Positions 10,255 through 20,045 are shown, counted from the first letter of the stretch. The stretch: 64,000 bases of DNA from Pedobacter foliorum (GCF_013266735.1 NZ_JABSNU010000007.1:230837-294836); one strand, 5' to 3'. The notes: a model not told the origin generated them from the sequence alone. A program made the numbers and translations.

Positions 10255-10262
10255 TAACTTTG
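10255..10262 (+). promoter_or_regulatory. Putative Bacteroidota -7 promoter box
   Basis: TAACTTTG matches TAnnTTTG and lies 19 nt before the ATG of the AraC-family gene. No clear -33 element was found. If used, the leader of the regulator mRNA would be very short. Confidence 0.35.
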
Positions 10263-10281
10263 GCTTGTTGTCAATTATTAA

Positions 10282-11154
10282 ATGAAACCAGAATTAATCG
10301 AAGTAAATCCTTTAGGAATAAAAGCAGTTAAGGTAAAACGTCTGGAAACGAACTCCTTAATCGCGTCCTTTCATTTTCACGAGTCATGTGAATTGGTTTG
10401 GGTAGAAAAGAGCTATGGTAAACGTATTGTTGGAGATCATATTGGTAATTTCGAAGACAATGATCTTGTTTTAATGGGCCCGGACTTACCCCATATATGG
10501 CAAAACGACAACAACTTTTTATCGGAAGAACACAATAAAGTAAAATCAACTGTCATTTATTTCCCTCCGGATTTCCTTTCTGGATTAACCGACGACCAAA
10601 ATGCACTAAACCTGGTGCAGGATTTGATAAAAAAGGCGGGGAGAGGCATCAGGTTTTATGGTAAAACAAATAGTAAGGTTACCAGATTACTGGCTAAACT
10701 GCATCAAAAAAAAGCAATTGATAAGGTAATATCCTTTCTCCAGATTATAGATATTTTATCACTTTCCCACGAGTATGAATACCTGGCCAGTGTTACTTTC
10801 AAAAATCCTTATGACGAAAAAGACACCAATAGGATCAACAGGGTATATCAGTTTTTAATGCAGAATTTTCAACGTGATATAAATTTGAAAGAGGTAGCAG
10901 ATCTGTGCAACATGACAACAAATTCATTCTGTAGGTTTTTTAAAGACCGATCCCAAAAGTCATTAACGCAGTTTGTTAATGAGATTAGGATTGGTCATGC
11001 TTGTAAATTATTGCAAAATGCGGAGCATTCTATTGCCGATGTTTGCTACTCAAGTGGCTATAATAACTTGACAAACTTCAATAAGTTTTTTAAGCAGATA
11101 ACAGGTATGAAGCCCTCTGAGTATAGAGGACACCTAAGTAATAGAACTATTTAG
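10282..11154 (+). CDS. AraC family transcriptional regulator
   Basis: A 290-residue regulator with an N-terminal cupin-like sugar-sensing domain (FHFHESCELVWV, then LMGPDLPHIW) and a C-terminal double helix-turn-helix from about residue 185. The second helix-turn-helix is clear in IADVCYSSGYNNLTNFNKFFK followed by GMKPSEYR. Its TAG is immediately followed by the ATG of the sulfatase gene, so the two are almost certainly co-transcribed and translationally coupled. It probably controls the surrounding glycan genes in response to a released sugar; that target set is inferred. Confidence 0.93.
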   Translation: MKPELIEVNPLGIKAVKVKRLETNSLIASFHFHESCELVWVEKSYGKRIVGDHIGNFEDNDLVLMGPDLPHIWQNDNNFLSEEHNKVKSTVIYFPPDFLSGLTDDQNALNLVQDLIKKAGRGIRFYGKTNSKVTRLLAKLHQKKAIDKVISFLQIIDILSLSHEYEYLASVTFKNPYDEKDTNRINRVYQFLMQNFQRDINLKEVADLCNMTTNSFCRFFKDRSQKSLTQFVNEIRIGHACKLLQNAEHSIADVCYSSGYNNLTNFNKFFKQITGMKPSEYRGHLSNRTI

Positions 11155-12687
11155 ATGAAAATATTTTTAAAATTAAGTAGCTTAATCTTTCTCCTAACAA
11201 TTGCGTTTAACAAAAATACCCATGCGCAGCAAAAGCCTAATATCATCGTTTTTCTTGTAGATGACATGGGCTGGCAAGACACTTCCTTACCATTCTGGGA
11301 CAAGGTAACTCCGCTTAACAGACGATACCATACGCCAAATATGGAGCGGTTGGCCAAAGAAGGGATGAAGTTTACAAACGCCTATGCCATGCCTGTTTGT
11401 ACACCATCAAGAACAAGCATGCTAAGTGGAATGAATTCGGCTCGTAGTAGGATAACCAATTGGACGTCTCCAGCTTTTAATAACCCCACAGATAATCAGG
11501 ACGAACAATTTGAGGCACCAGACTGGAACTACAATGGTTTGAGCCCTATGGACAATGTTCCTCATACCCAATATGCTACTACTTACCCTGAACTGTTAAA
11601 GGAAGCAGGCTATTTTACAGTACACATTGGAAAGGCCCATTGGGGTTCGGCAGGTACAGCAGGAGCAAGCCCTTATAATATGGGATTTCTGGTAAATATC
11701 GGCGGTCATGCAGCCGGACATCCCCAAAGTTACCTGCCAGCAGATAACTACGGAAACCAACCAGGAAAAGCTAGCTGGCAAGCTGTACCAGATTTAGAGG
11801 AATATTATGGCTCATCAGATTTTCTTACAGAGGCACTAACCAAGGAAGCAATAAAAACTTTGGAAAATCCCGTAAAGAACAAACAGCCCTTTTACCTCAA
11901 TATGTCCCATTATGCGGTACACGATCCTTTACAAGCCGACCCAAGATTCTACCAGAAATACATCGAGCTGGGGCTAGATGTTCAGGAAGCAAAATATGCC
12001 TCTTTAGTTGAGGGGATGGATAAAAGTTTGGGTGATATAATGGATTATCTGAAGCGTAAAAAAATAGATCAGAATACCATAATCATATTCATGAGTGATA
12101 ATGGTGGCTTAAGTTTAACTCCTCCAAGAGGTGGTAAGCCTCATACACAAAATTTGCCATTAAAGTCAGGCAAGGGATCAGTAAATGAAGGAGGAATACG
12201 TGAGCCTATGATTGTGAAATGGCCTGGAACAACAAAACCTTCAAGTATCGCTCATCAATATGTGATTATTGAAGATTTCTTTCCTACTATTTTAGAAATG
12301 GCAGGTATTAAAAACTATAAAACAGTACAGCAGGTTGATGGTAAAAGTTTTGTTCCTGTATTAAAGAAGCCTGATTACAGTGATAATAATAGAACACTGT
12401 ATTGGCACATCCCCAACAAATGGACCACTAATGATGGCCCGGGAATTAATTACCGCAGTGCCATAAGAAAGGGCGACTGGAAATTGATTTATAACATGCG
12501 AGACAGGAGCACTAATCTTTATAACCTTAAAACAGATATAGGAGAAGAAAATGATCTAGCCCTGAAGTTTCCAGATAAGGTAAAGGAGCTGACTACTTTG
12601 CTTGGCACGTGGCTTAGATCTTGTAAAGCCAACATGCCAATCATTAAAGCATCAGGAAAATCTGCTCCTTTACCTGATGAGAACTAA
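11155..12687 (+). CDS. Type I (S1) sulfatase, exported
   Basis: A 510-residue formylglycine-dependent sulfatase that should hydrolyse sulfate esters on a glycan. The signal peptide ends near THAQQ. The C-x-P-S-R motif (CTPSR, residues 82-86) carries the cysteine converted to formylglycine. D36/D37 in FLVDDMGW and the DNGG segment near residue 322 supply calcium ligands. Starts directly after the AraC stop codon. Its last 18 bases overlap the 3' end of the opposite-strand GH95 gene, so the two genes converge tail to tail. A sulfatase next to a fucosidase suggests a sulfated fucose or galactose polymer; the exact subfamily is not determined. A separate sulfatase-maturing enzyme is not in the window. 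Confidence 0.93.
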   Translation: MKIFLKLSSLIFLLTIAFNKNTHAQQKPNIIVFLVDDMGWQDTSLPFWDKVTPLNRRYHTPNMERLAKEGMKFTNAYAMPVCTPSRTSMLSGMNSARSRITNWTSPAFNNPTDNQDEQFEAPDWNYNGLSPMDNVPHTQYATTYPELLKEAGYFTVHIGKAHWGSAGTAGASPYNMGFLVNIGGHAAGHPQSYLPADNYGNQPGKASWQAVPDLEEYYGSSDFLTEALTKEAIKTLENPVKNKQPFYLNMSHYAVHDPLQADPRFYQKYIELGLDVQEAKYASLVEGMDKSLGDIMDYLKRKKIDQNTIIIFMSDNGGLSLTPPRGGKPHTQNLPLKSGKGSVNEGGIREPMIVKWPGTTKPSSIAHQYVIIEDFFPTILEMAGIKNYKTVQQVDGKSFVPVLKKPDYSDNNRTLYWHIPNKWTTNDGPGINYRSAIRKGDWKLIYNMRDRSTNLYNLKTDIGEENDLALKFPDKVKELTTLLGTWLRSCKANMPIIKASGKSAPLPDEN

Positions 12688-15018
12688 ATCTTTTGATAAG
12701 GTATATTTACCGCCTTTACTTGTTTTAAAATCAGCGCTTTTACCATTGTAATTAAGCTTTAAAGGATTGCCCTGTCTGGATACAATGGTAACATTTATTA
12801 GTTCTCCATTTTTCCAATCCAAATCTACCACAAAACCACCACGGGCAACAAGTCCATTCATTTGACCATTGGGTATAGCTCCTGGTAACGCAGGCAATAA
12901 ACGAACGGTCCCATTGGTGCTTTGCAAAAGCATTTCTGCAATACCTGCCGTTCCGCCAAAATTACCATCTATCTGAAAAGGAGGATGGGGATCGAACAAA
13001 TTGTTCAGCGTAGATTTGCTTAATAATACATTGATGTTTTCATATACCTTGTCGCCATCCAGCAAGCGAGCGTAAAAATTAATGATCCATGCACGGCTCC
13101 ATCCTGTACCGCCACCTTTTTGCGATAAACGACGGGTAATGGTTTTTTTAGCGGCCTCAAAAAACTCAGGAGTCTCAGGGTTTATTTGACTTAAAGGATA
13201 CAAGCCCAAAAGATGAGATATGTGGCGATGGCCAATTTCCGTTTCTTCATAATCATTTATCCATTCCTGAATGGTCCCTGAAGAAGATATTTTTACCGGA
13301 GGAAGTTTCTTTTGCGCAGCTTTGATGGTTGCGATAAAGTCTGCATCAATACCCAAAATCCCAGCAGCCTCAATGCAATAATCAAAAGCTGCGTTTATGG
13401 TCTGAATATCTATAGTTGCTGCGTAAGTAAGTGTTGAGGTTTCGTTGCTATTTGGGAGCTTGAATCTGTTTTCAGGTGAAGTGGAAGGGTTTGTAACCAG
13501 GTAACCCTCAGGTGATAAAGTAAGAAAACCCATTAAGAATTCACAAGCCCCTTTTAATATTGGGTAGGCTGTGGTTTTAAGATATTTCTTATCGCCGCTG
13601 AACAAATAATGCTCATAAACCGGGAGTGCCATCCATGCACCATTCGTCGGCGTCATTCCCCAGGTACCGTCACATATACTCGTGCGGCCAAAAGGGTCTG
13701 TAAGGTGGTGCATGGTCCAACCTTTAGTTCCATAGCTTTCTTTTGCGGTAGCCGCTCCGGGGATGGTTATTTGCTGCATAAAATCAGCCAGTACTTCACT
13801 CGTTTCAGAAAGATTACAAATTTCTGCCGGCCAATAATTCATCTGTAAATTGATATTGGTGTGGAAATCGGAATTCCATGGCGCATCCATTTCTTTGTTC
13901 CAAATGCCTTGCAAATTAGCCGGTAATACTCCGGGTTTGCGTGAGGATCCCATCAATAAGTAACGTCCATACTGAAAATATAAGGCTATTAGTCCATTGT
14001 CAAGCTTTCCTTGTTTCATCAGATTTAAGCGAACATCAGTTGGATATTTCGCTAATGAATCTGCACCAAAATCCAGATTCACACGATCAAACATCGCACG
14101 GTGTTCGGCTGTATGTCTTAGTATAATGTCACTATTTTTTACTTTGTTCAGTATCGCTTTGCAAGATGCAATTGGACTAATTGAGCGATCGAAGTCTAGT
14201 TTAGCCAGGGAATAATCGGTAGCGCCAGTTAACACGATCTCTACTACCTCTGCATTGCGAATAATCAGATTACTTCCGCTCACTTCGAAAGTTCCTTTTT
14301 GAAGTTTTACTCTAGCTTCAGCTGCAAACTTCATATGCGCTCCAGCCGGACCATTTGAGTTGTCTTTATCACTAACTCCATCAATAATCTGGCCTTCCAT
14401 CTCTATGCGACCATCAGGATAGGCTTTTACTTTCACGTCTTTCTCGCGACTAAGGGAAATAGTAGTAGTGATTAGGGCGTTTTTACCACCTTCAATTCTA
14501 TAGAAAACGCAATTGTCAGGAGCCGAAACCAGGACTTGTTGACTAATTGGATTTCCATTAATACTGTATTTGGTAGTTGATATTCCAGTTTGGATGTTTA
14601 AGGAGCGAGTGTAGTTTTCTGGTTTAGTATTCCACTGAAAATCTAACTTTAAATCTCCTAAAGGTTGGTAGGAGCGAACACGAGATGGTGTTCCAACCAT
14701 ATATAGCTGAGCTAAACTATCAGCTTGCTTAAATTTATTGTCAAAAATGGCTTTTTGAATTTCAGGCAGATATTGCAGTGCTTTGGGGTTATTGGCATTC
14801 ACCTTAGCGCCTGCCCAGACACTTTCTTCGTTCAATTGCAAAAGTTCGTGTTCGGGGTTCCCAAAAACCATTGCACCTAACCGGCCGTTTCCTACAGGCA
14901 AGGCTTCATTCCAATTACTTGCAGGTTGTTTATACCACAATGTGTTTTTGTTCGATTGAGCAAAGGTTTCAAACCCAGCTACTAAAAGGATACTATAAAA
15001 AAGGAAAGCTCTTTTCAT
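12670..15018 (-). CDS. Glycoside hydrolase family 95 alpha-L-fucosidase (or alpha-L-galactosidase)
   Basis: A 782-residue GH95 enzyme with a signal peptide ending at FETFAQ. The N-terminal region WNEALPVGNGRLGAMVFG and the downstream NEESVWAG are hallmarks of the family. The barrel contains INLQMNYWPAE, GGTGWSRAWIINFYARL and IDGNFGGTAGIAE, which hold the catalytic glutamate and aspartate neighbourhood. The length is normal for the family. GH95 enzymes are inverting and cut alpha-1,2-fucose or alpha-L-galactose. The gene points toward the sulfatase and overlaps it by 18 bp at the 3' end. Family assignment firm; fucose versus L-galactose open. Confidence 0.94.
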   Translation of the reverse strand: MKRAFLFYSILLVAGFETFAQSNKNTLWYKQPASNWNEALPVGNGRLGAMVFGNPEHELLQLNEESVWAGAKVNANNPKALQYLPEIQKAIFDNKFKQADSLAQLYMVGTPSRVRSYQPLGDLKLDFQWNTKPENYTRSLNIQTGISTTKYSINGNPISQQVLVSAPDNCVFYRIEGGKNALITTTISLSREKDVKVKAYPDGRIEMEGQIIDGVSDKDNSNGPAGAHMKFAAEARVKLQKGTFEVSGSNLIIRNAEVVEIVLTGATDYSLAKLDFDRSISPIASCKAILNKVKNSDIILRHTAEHRAMFDRVNLDFGADSLAKYPTDVRLNLMKQGKLDNGLIALYFQYGRYLLMGSSRKPGVLPANLQGIWNKEMDAPWNSDFHTNINLQMNYWPAEICNLSETSEVLADFMQQITIPGAATAKESYGTKGWTMHHLTDPFGRTSICDGTWGMTPTNGAWMALPVYEHYLFSGDKKYLKTTAYPILKGACEFLMGFLTLSPEGYLVTNPSTSPENRFKLPNSNETSTLTYAATIDIQTINAAFDYCIEAAGILGIDADFIATIKAAQKKLPPVKISSSGTIQEWINDYEETEIGHRHISHLLGLYPLSQINPETPEFFEAAKKTITRRLSQKGGGTGWSRAWIINFYARLLDGDKVYENINVLLSKSTLNNLFDPHPPFQIDGNFGGTAGIAEMLLQSTNGTVRLLPALPGAIPNGQMNGLVARGGFVVDLDWKNGELINVTIVSRQGNPLKLNYNGKSADFKTSKGGKYTLSKDLVLIR

Positions 15019-15183
15019 TAATTTGTGATTTGCTATAATAAAGGGTCTGTTAAACAGTATTGTAATATAATGAGTCTATCTTATAGTCTTATATTTTATT
15101 TCCTTTTTGATATGTTGGTATTCATCAGGTATTGTGTTTTCCAACAAGTATAAATAGGGAAAGAGGGGCAGTGTGCGAAGGAC

Positions 15184-15223
15184 GACTATATTATAGTCAA
15201 AAGTTCGAACCAAATTCCGGTTC
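15184..15223. promoter_or_regulatory. Two small inverted repeats upstream of the GH95 gene
   Basis: GACTATA-t-TATAGTC (15184-15198) and GAACC-aaattcc-GGTTC (15207-15223) lie 165-205 bp upstream of the GH95 start and just after the stop of the S41 peptidase gene. They could be operator half-sites or part of a peptidase terminator. No stem is long enough to decide. Confidence 0.3.
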
Positions 15224-15259
15224 AAAACTAAAGCGACAAAATTTCGTCGAACAATAAAT

Positions 15260-16687
15260 TTAACTTTTCTTTTTCAGGTCTTTGATGATGTATTCAATCC
15301 ATTGCTTTGCAGGCATATTAAGCTTTACATCAGGGCTAAAACCACTTTCATCAATTGGATTTTTATCGGTCCAGCTGGATTTTGAAACTGGCATCATTAG
15401 GATTAGCTCTTTGCAAGGGAGTGGGGTAGTTGACGATGGCCCTTCGTAATCCATCATTCCAACACTATTTGCACCATATCTTGTCGTTTTTTTGCTTTGC
15501 TTCATCAATTGAAAAAAGTATTCGGTAGAACTTCCGCAATAACCATCAGTAATTAGTGCCACTTTGAATGGACTACCGAGAACTGAGTCGACTGGAATAG
15601 TTAATCCAGGAACCTCATAAAAGGTATTTCTAGTAGTTGGTAGTTCCTCATAGATCCTTTTAAGGTTTGCTACATACTCATCAGGATAATATTTCTTTGC
15701 CTCTTGAGGTACCGGATTTTTGACGAAATATTCAAGATCAGCTCTTTTAAGTTTCACATTGTCTTCAGAAACGCGAAGTAACGGCGAGTCCTGTTTAATG
15801 GGATTTGTCATCACATAGGGCAAAAGGAAACTCCAACCTGAATTTCCACCACCATTTCCACGCAGATCTATAATCAGAAACTTACTATTTCTAATGGCCT
15901 TATCATGAGTAGCAACTAATTTTTCTATCTTATTATCATTGTTAAAGAAGGTAGGAATTTTAATACAACTGGTTTCTTTATCCAATTGATTAAAATCTAA
16001 TCCATTGTTATTGTTTCTCCATGTATTTAATTCTTTTTTTTCACTGGCAGTCATTTCTTTAGGGAAAATTCTTCCAAAAAGTGAAAAGTTCCATAGTTGA
16101 AGCAAGCCTTCTCTTTGTTGAGCATAGAAATCTATACTATTAAATACATTGTACTGCTTTAGCAAATAACCTTTCTTGTGCGGCTTTAGCGTGAAATACA
16201 CTAAACCTTTTGGTAAGTTTTCGTCCTTCGCTTTAAGAATAATGGCTTTGTATTCATTGTTCGAATCCTTTTTTATTCCAAGAGTGATTGAGCTATCCGG
16301 GTTGGTCCATACTCCTTGCACATCCGTACCGGGTTTCAGTGTTTTAAAATAAGAATCATCGATAGCTACGATCTCTTTATCGTAATCATTTTTATTCAAA
16401 TAGGTTAATGAAAAGTGTTTATCCTTAAAAAATCTAACATAGTCTTTTATAAGGTAGAAACAGGCTTTTGCGTTGCTTTCATTTGCTGCTTTTTTCCTGA
16501 GATTGCTGACTAAGTTTTCATAACCCGGTTTTGTTTTTACATTCACTTTAGTCGGAAAACCAGCATAGTTAATTTCAGTTTTAGCAATAGTTTCGTTTAA
16601 ATTAACCAGGCAGTTACAAGGTATCTGTTGCGCTATTAATAAAGTAGGAAAAGCAATGGCAATAAGAAGAATATTTAATTTTTTCAT
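15260..16687 (-). CDS. S41 family (C-terminal processing type) peptidase
   Basis: A 475-residue exported protein. The ATG at 16687 gives the signal peptide MKKLNILLIAIAFPTLLIAQ; an in-frame TTG three codons upstream is less likely. The C-terminal half has the S41 core: FLIIDLRGNGGGNSGW, a strand ALITDGYCGSSTEYFFQLM with the nucleophile serine in GSS-T-E, and a downstream TRYGANSVG segment. No clear PDZ domain. S41 proteins of this exported Bacteroidota type often have no known substrate. It stands alone between the GH95 gene and a GNAT gene. Confidence 0.85.
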   Translation of the reverse strand: MKKLNILLIAIAFPTLLIAQQIPCNCLVNLNETIAKTEINYAGFPTKVNVKTKPGYENLVSNLRKKAANESNAKACFYLIKDYVRFFKDKHFSLTYLNKNDYDKEIVAIDDSYFKTLKPGTDVQGVWTNPDSSITLGIKKDSNNEYKAIILKAKDENLPKGLVYFTLKPHKKGYLLKQYNVFNSIDFYAQQREGLLQLWNFSLFGRIFPKEMTASEKKELNTWRNNNNGLDFNQLDKETSCIKIPTFFNNDNKIEKLVATHDKAIRNSKFLIIDLRGNGGGNSGWSFLLPYVMTNPIKQDSPLLRVSEDNVKLKRADLEYFVKNPVPQEAKKYYPDEYVANLKRIYEELPTTRNTFYEVPGLTIPVDSVLGSPFKVALITDGYCGSSTEYFFQLMKQSKKTTRYGANSVGMMDYEGPSSTTPLPCKELILMMPVSKSSWTDKNPIDESGFSPDVKLNMPAKQWIEYIIKDLKKKS

Positions 16688-16732
16688 TAACAGCAATTTG
16701 GTTTAGTACTAATAGATTTATAGTTTCAGTAA

Positions 16733-17176
16733 TTAAGGTTCAACTTGTTTAAACAAAATAACGAAAGGCTGAGCATGCATAAAATCAATACGCTCATAAA
16801 ATTTCATTGCAGGCATATATTTATGAGTCATTAAAGTTATAGTGCCTAATCCCTCAGTTAATGCAAATTGCTCTGTAAAATGGATGATTGCTTTCCCATA
16901 TCCTTTTTTTTGTTGGTTAGGCGCAATGAAAAACTCATCAATGTACAATTGAGGGCCTGTCCACCAGGTTTTAGCATGGGCAAATATAGCACCTGCCAAA
17001 ACCTCCCCATCATATATAAGAAAACCCTTAAAATTCGGAGATTCATAGTATTCCTTTAAATATCTCAATGCATCGTCAAACTTCCACTGATAATTCCATG
17101 GTGGTTGATTATAGGCTTGCATAAAAACCTTTGTACACATTTCAATATCATTCTCAACAATGGGTCTGATGGTCAT
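16733..17176 (-). CDS. GNAT family N-acetyltransferase
   Basis: A 147-residue GCN5-related acetyltransferase. Strand beta4 with IDEFFIAPNQQKKGYGKAI contains the acetyl-CoA loop (Q-x-K-K-G-Y-G-K), and motif B shows YERIDFMHAQPF. No signal peptide, so cytoplasmic. It follows the A-T-TE synthetase gene by 24 nt on the same strand and could be co-transcribed, which makes an acetyl tailoring role for the peptide product conceivable but unproven. The acceptor substrate is unknown. Confidence 0.88.
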   Translation of the reverse strand: MTIRPIVENDIEMCTKVFMQAYNQPPWNYQWKFDDALRYLKEYYESPNFKGFLIYDGEVLAGAIFAHAKTWWTGPQLYIDEFFIAPNQQKKGYGKAIIHFTEQFALTEGLGTITLMTHKYMPAMKFYERIDFMHAQPFVILFKQVEP

Positions 17177-17200
17177 TACATATGGTTTAAGGTCATCATA

Positions 17201-19888
17201 TTAACAATTATTAAGGGCATCTTGCAGTATTCTTCCAAACTCAGCAACATTAGGATACTGAAGCATAGTTGCATGGTCTCCGGGCACTTCATAAACTTTC
17301 ACACCCTTTTGAGCATATTTCCTCCAACCCATAAATTTAAAATCATCTACAAAATAGAGTCTTTTTTTTGCTTTAAAAAGATGTACAGTATTATTAAATG
17401 GTTGTAAAGTATAGGTTTTAAATGCATATTGGTGTCTTTCATTAATCAATTTGATGTGATTAAAAACCCCATCTGTCTTGACAGCTTTTTCCAGACCAAG
17501 TTTTCTTAGTAATTTATGAAGCCTTCTTAAAAATAGCCTACATTGATAATCCATAGTACCCGATGGATTTCTAACGAAAGATTTAATTACCCAGATCATT
17601 TTAGGAAATTGCCGTTTAATCTTTCTTGGGAGTGTAACCTGCCAAGATTTGCTATAGAAATTATTTTCTGCATCAGTATCAAAAATCCCTAGCATTTTGA
17701 TTTCTTTACCCATTGCTTTTAGCTGCTTTTCCATCTCAATTGCAACATATCCGCCAAATGAATATCCAGCAATGGCATAAGGACCATTCGGATTATGTTC
17801 CAATATTTCTGCTACATAATGTCCGGCAATGTCCGCCATAGTTTCAATACTCCTATCCAATTCATTGAGGTCTGCTGGCTGTAAACCAAATAGGGGTTGC
17901 TCTGCGTCTACATGATTGGCCAACTCTCTGAAACTTAATACATAAAGGCCGTCTCCATGGACAATGTATAGAGGCACCTTACTTCCATTTGACTTAATTG
18001 GAATCAATGATTGCCATTTCTTTTCTGCATCCCCATCATTCACAGAATTTAGTAAATGTGCAATACTAGGGTTCTTAAACAATGCCGCAGCAGGTAGTTT
18101 TATTCCGGTTTGCTTTTCAAAACGAGACATGATCTGCAAAGCCATGAGTGAGTGGCCACCAAGCTCAAAGAAATTATCATTTGTGCCAATCTTTTCCTTA
18201 TCAAATACCTGTTCCCAAATCGCTGTCATTTGCATTTCAAGCTCGCTTACAGGTTCAGTATATAATCGATTCTCTGATTCGGCTTGAAATTCAATACTAA
18301 ACAGCGCTTTCCGATCAATTTTACCATTAATATTAAGTGGCAAACTTTGCAATTCAACCCAAATCGAAGGGATCATATACTCGGGTAGCTTAGTCTTTAG
18401 ATAATCTATGGCACCAACTTTATCAAAGGTGTGTACAGGAACCACATAAGCAATTAATTCCTTTTCACTATCTTTATTATCCTTGGCCAGCACAACTGCA
18501 TTTTCCAGAGGTTCAAAATGGTGTAGTACATGTTCAATTTCCCCAAGTTCAACTCTAAATCCTCGTATTTTTACCTGATTATCTTTTCGTCCTAAAAATT
18601 CCATATTCATATCTGGGAGCATACGCCCCAAATCCCCGGTGCGATACATCTTACCACCACATGAAGTATTAAATGGATCAGGTAGGAAAGATGATTTTGT
18701 TTTTTCCGAATCATTAGCATAACCTCTGGCTACACCAACACCTCCTATAAACAGCTCCCCAGTAACTCCCTGAGGTACTGCCTTTAGTTGATCATCTAGA
18801 ATATAAAAAAAGTTATTAATTATGGGTCTGCCATAAGGAATACTATTCCATTCTGGTTGTATTTTTTCGACAATAAAATAATTTGACCATACCGTAGCTT
18901 CCGTTGCTCCTCCAAGACTAATTACTTGTGCTGATGGAAAAAAATGTTTTATTCTATCAGGGAGGCTTACTGGGATCCAATCTCCACTTAAAAAGACTAT
19001 TCTTAATGAATTTTGTCTGTAATTAGTATCTGTTAATTCCAATTCCTTAACCAAATAATCAAGAGTAGAAGGTACAGAATCCCAAAAGGTAATTTGATAA
19101 TGCTGCAGCATGTATTGTAACTGATTGATATCATTTACCTGTGCCTGTTCTGCAATGACAAGCGTTCCACCACAAGCTAAAATTCCAAATATATCATAAA
19201 CGGAAAGGTCAAAACACATTGAAGTAATAAACAGTAAACGGTCTTTCTCACCAATATTGAAACAGTTGTTTACCCATAAAATCAGGTTAATAGCCGAATG
19301 ATGTTCAATCATTACTCCTTTAGGTTTCCCGGTAGAACCTGAAGTATAAATTGTATAAGCCAGCTGTCGGCTTTCAATATGTAAATTTAAATTCGTGCAA
19401 TCATATCCGGAAAGTCTTGTCTCCTTAATGTTTAAGATCTTAATTTCTGGAGCAAGCTGACCGGGTGCCAGGAGTGAATCTGTAAGTAGTAAACTGATAT
19501 TAGAATTTGATAGAATATAAGCTTGTCTATCCAAAGGATAGTCAGGATCCACGGGTACATATGAAGCACCGCTTTTTAAGATTGCATACAGGCCAATTAT
19601 CATCTCAAAACTGCGATTAACGAGTAATCCAATCTGATCTCCTGGGTTTATCCCTTGTTCAATTATCAGTCTTGCCAATTGATTGGAGCGGTCATTTAGC
19701 GCTTTATAGGTTATGGACTGGTCACCCAATTGTAGCGCTATTTGCTCCGGAGTTTTTAGTACTTGTTCTTCAAAAACACTGTGCAGTGTTTTATCCATTG
19801 GATAGGGTGCAATTGTATCGTTGAACTTGGCCTGAGACCTCAAGTCGCTATCACTAAGCAGCAGAGCAGATAATTGTTTATCTGGCAT
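17201..19888 (-). CDS. Single-module NRPS-like enzyme: adenylation, carrier, thioesterase (A-T-TE)
   Basis: An 895-residue protein with no condensation domain. The adenylation domain (about 30-540) shows A3 YTSGSTGKPKG (181-191), A5 GGATE, A7 YRTGD and A10 NGKIDRK. The carrier domain has DNFFELGGHS with phosphopantetheine serine 580. The thioesterase has GYSFGG with serine 710, a likely aspartate near 737 and histidine 872 (GDHA). Aligned by eye to PheA, the pocket reads D227 L228 Y231 D270 F299 S301 L325 V333 W334 K523. That is close to the cysteine code of pyochelin/yersiniabactin-type synthetases, with which it shares CFDLSVYDIFG and GGATEATVWSN. The substrate is inferred. No phosphopantetheinyl transferase or exporter lies nearby; a GNAT gene follows by 24 nt. 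Confidence 0.92.
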   Translation of the reverse strand: MPDKQLSALLLSDSDLRSQAKFNDTIAPYPMDKTLHSVFEEQVLKTPEQIALQLGDQSITYKALNDRSNQLARLIIEQGINPGDQIGLLVNRSFEMIIGLYAILKSGASYVPVDPDYPLDRQAYILSNSNISLLLTDSLLAPGQLAPEIKILNIKETRLSGYDCTNLNLHIESRQLAYTIYTSGSTGKPKGVMIEHHSAINLILWVNNCFNIGEKDRLLFITSMCFDLSVYDIFGILACGGTLVIAEQAQVNDINQLQYMLQHYQITFWDSVPSTLDYLVKELELTDTNYRQNSLRIVFLSGDWIPVSLPDRIKHFFPSAQVISLGGATEATVWSNYFIVEKIQPEWNSIPYGRPIINNFFYILDDQLKAVPQGVTGELFIGGVGVARGYANDSEKTKSSFLPDPFNTSCGGKMYRTGDLGRMLPDMNMEFLGRKDNQVKIRGFRVELGEIEHVLHHFEPLENAVVLAKDNKDSEKELIAYVVPVHTFDKVGAIDYLKTKLPEYMIPSIWVELQSLPLNINGKIDRKALFSIEFQAESENRLYTEPVSELEMQMTAIWEQVFDKEKIGTNDNFFELGGHSLMALQIMSRFEKQTGIKLPAAALFKNPSIAHLLNSVNDGDAEKKWQSLIPIKSNGSKVPLYIVHGDGLYVLSFRELANHVDAEQPLFGLQPADLNELDRSIETMADIAGHYVAEILEHNPNGPYAIAGYSFGGYVAIEMEKQLKAMGKEIKMLGIFDTDAENNFYSKSWQVTLPRKIKRQFPKMIWVIKSFVRNPSGTMDYQCRLFLRRLHKLLRKLGLEKAVKTDGVFNHIKLINERHQYAFKTYTLQPFNNTVHLFKAKKRLYFVDDFKFMGWRKYAQKGVKVYEVPGDHATMLQYPNVAEFGRILQDALNNC

Positions 19889-19921
19889 TAAATTTATGTT
19901 TAAATGACCAAGAATCGTTTA

Positions 19922-19929
19922 CAAATTTA
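19922..19929 (-). promoter_or_regulatory. Putative -7 promoter box of the A-T-TE gene
   Basis: Read on the minus strand, TAAATTTG matches TAnnTTTG and lies 33 nt before the start codon of the A-T-TE gene. No -33 TTG was seen at the expected distance. Confidence 0.35.
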
Positions 19930-20045
19930 CTTTTAGCCCTCAAAAAGTAAGTAAAAGGAAATTTTTCTGTTTATATATTACAAGTTAGATAAATGTTTGC
20001 AGTTTGCAATAAACTTTTGTAACTGATATTAAATTATTTGAATAT

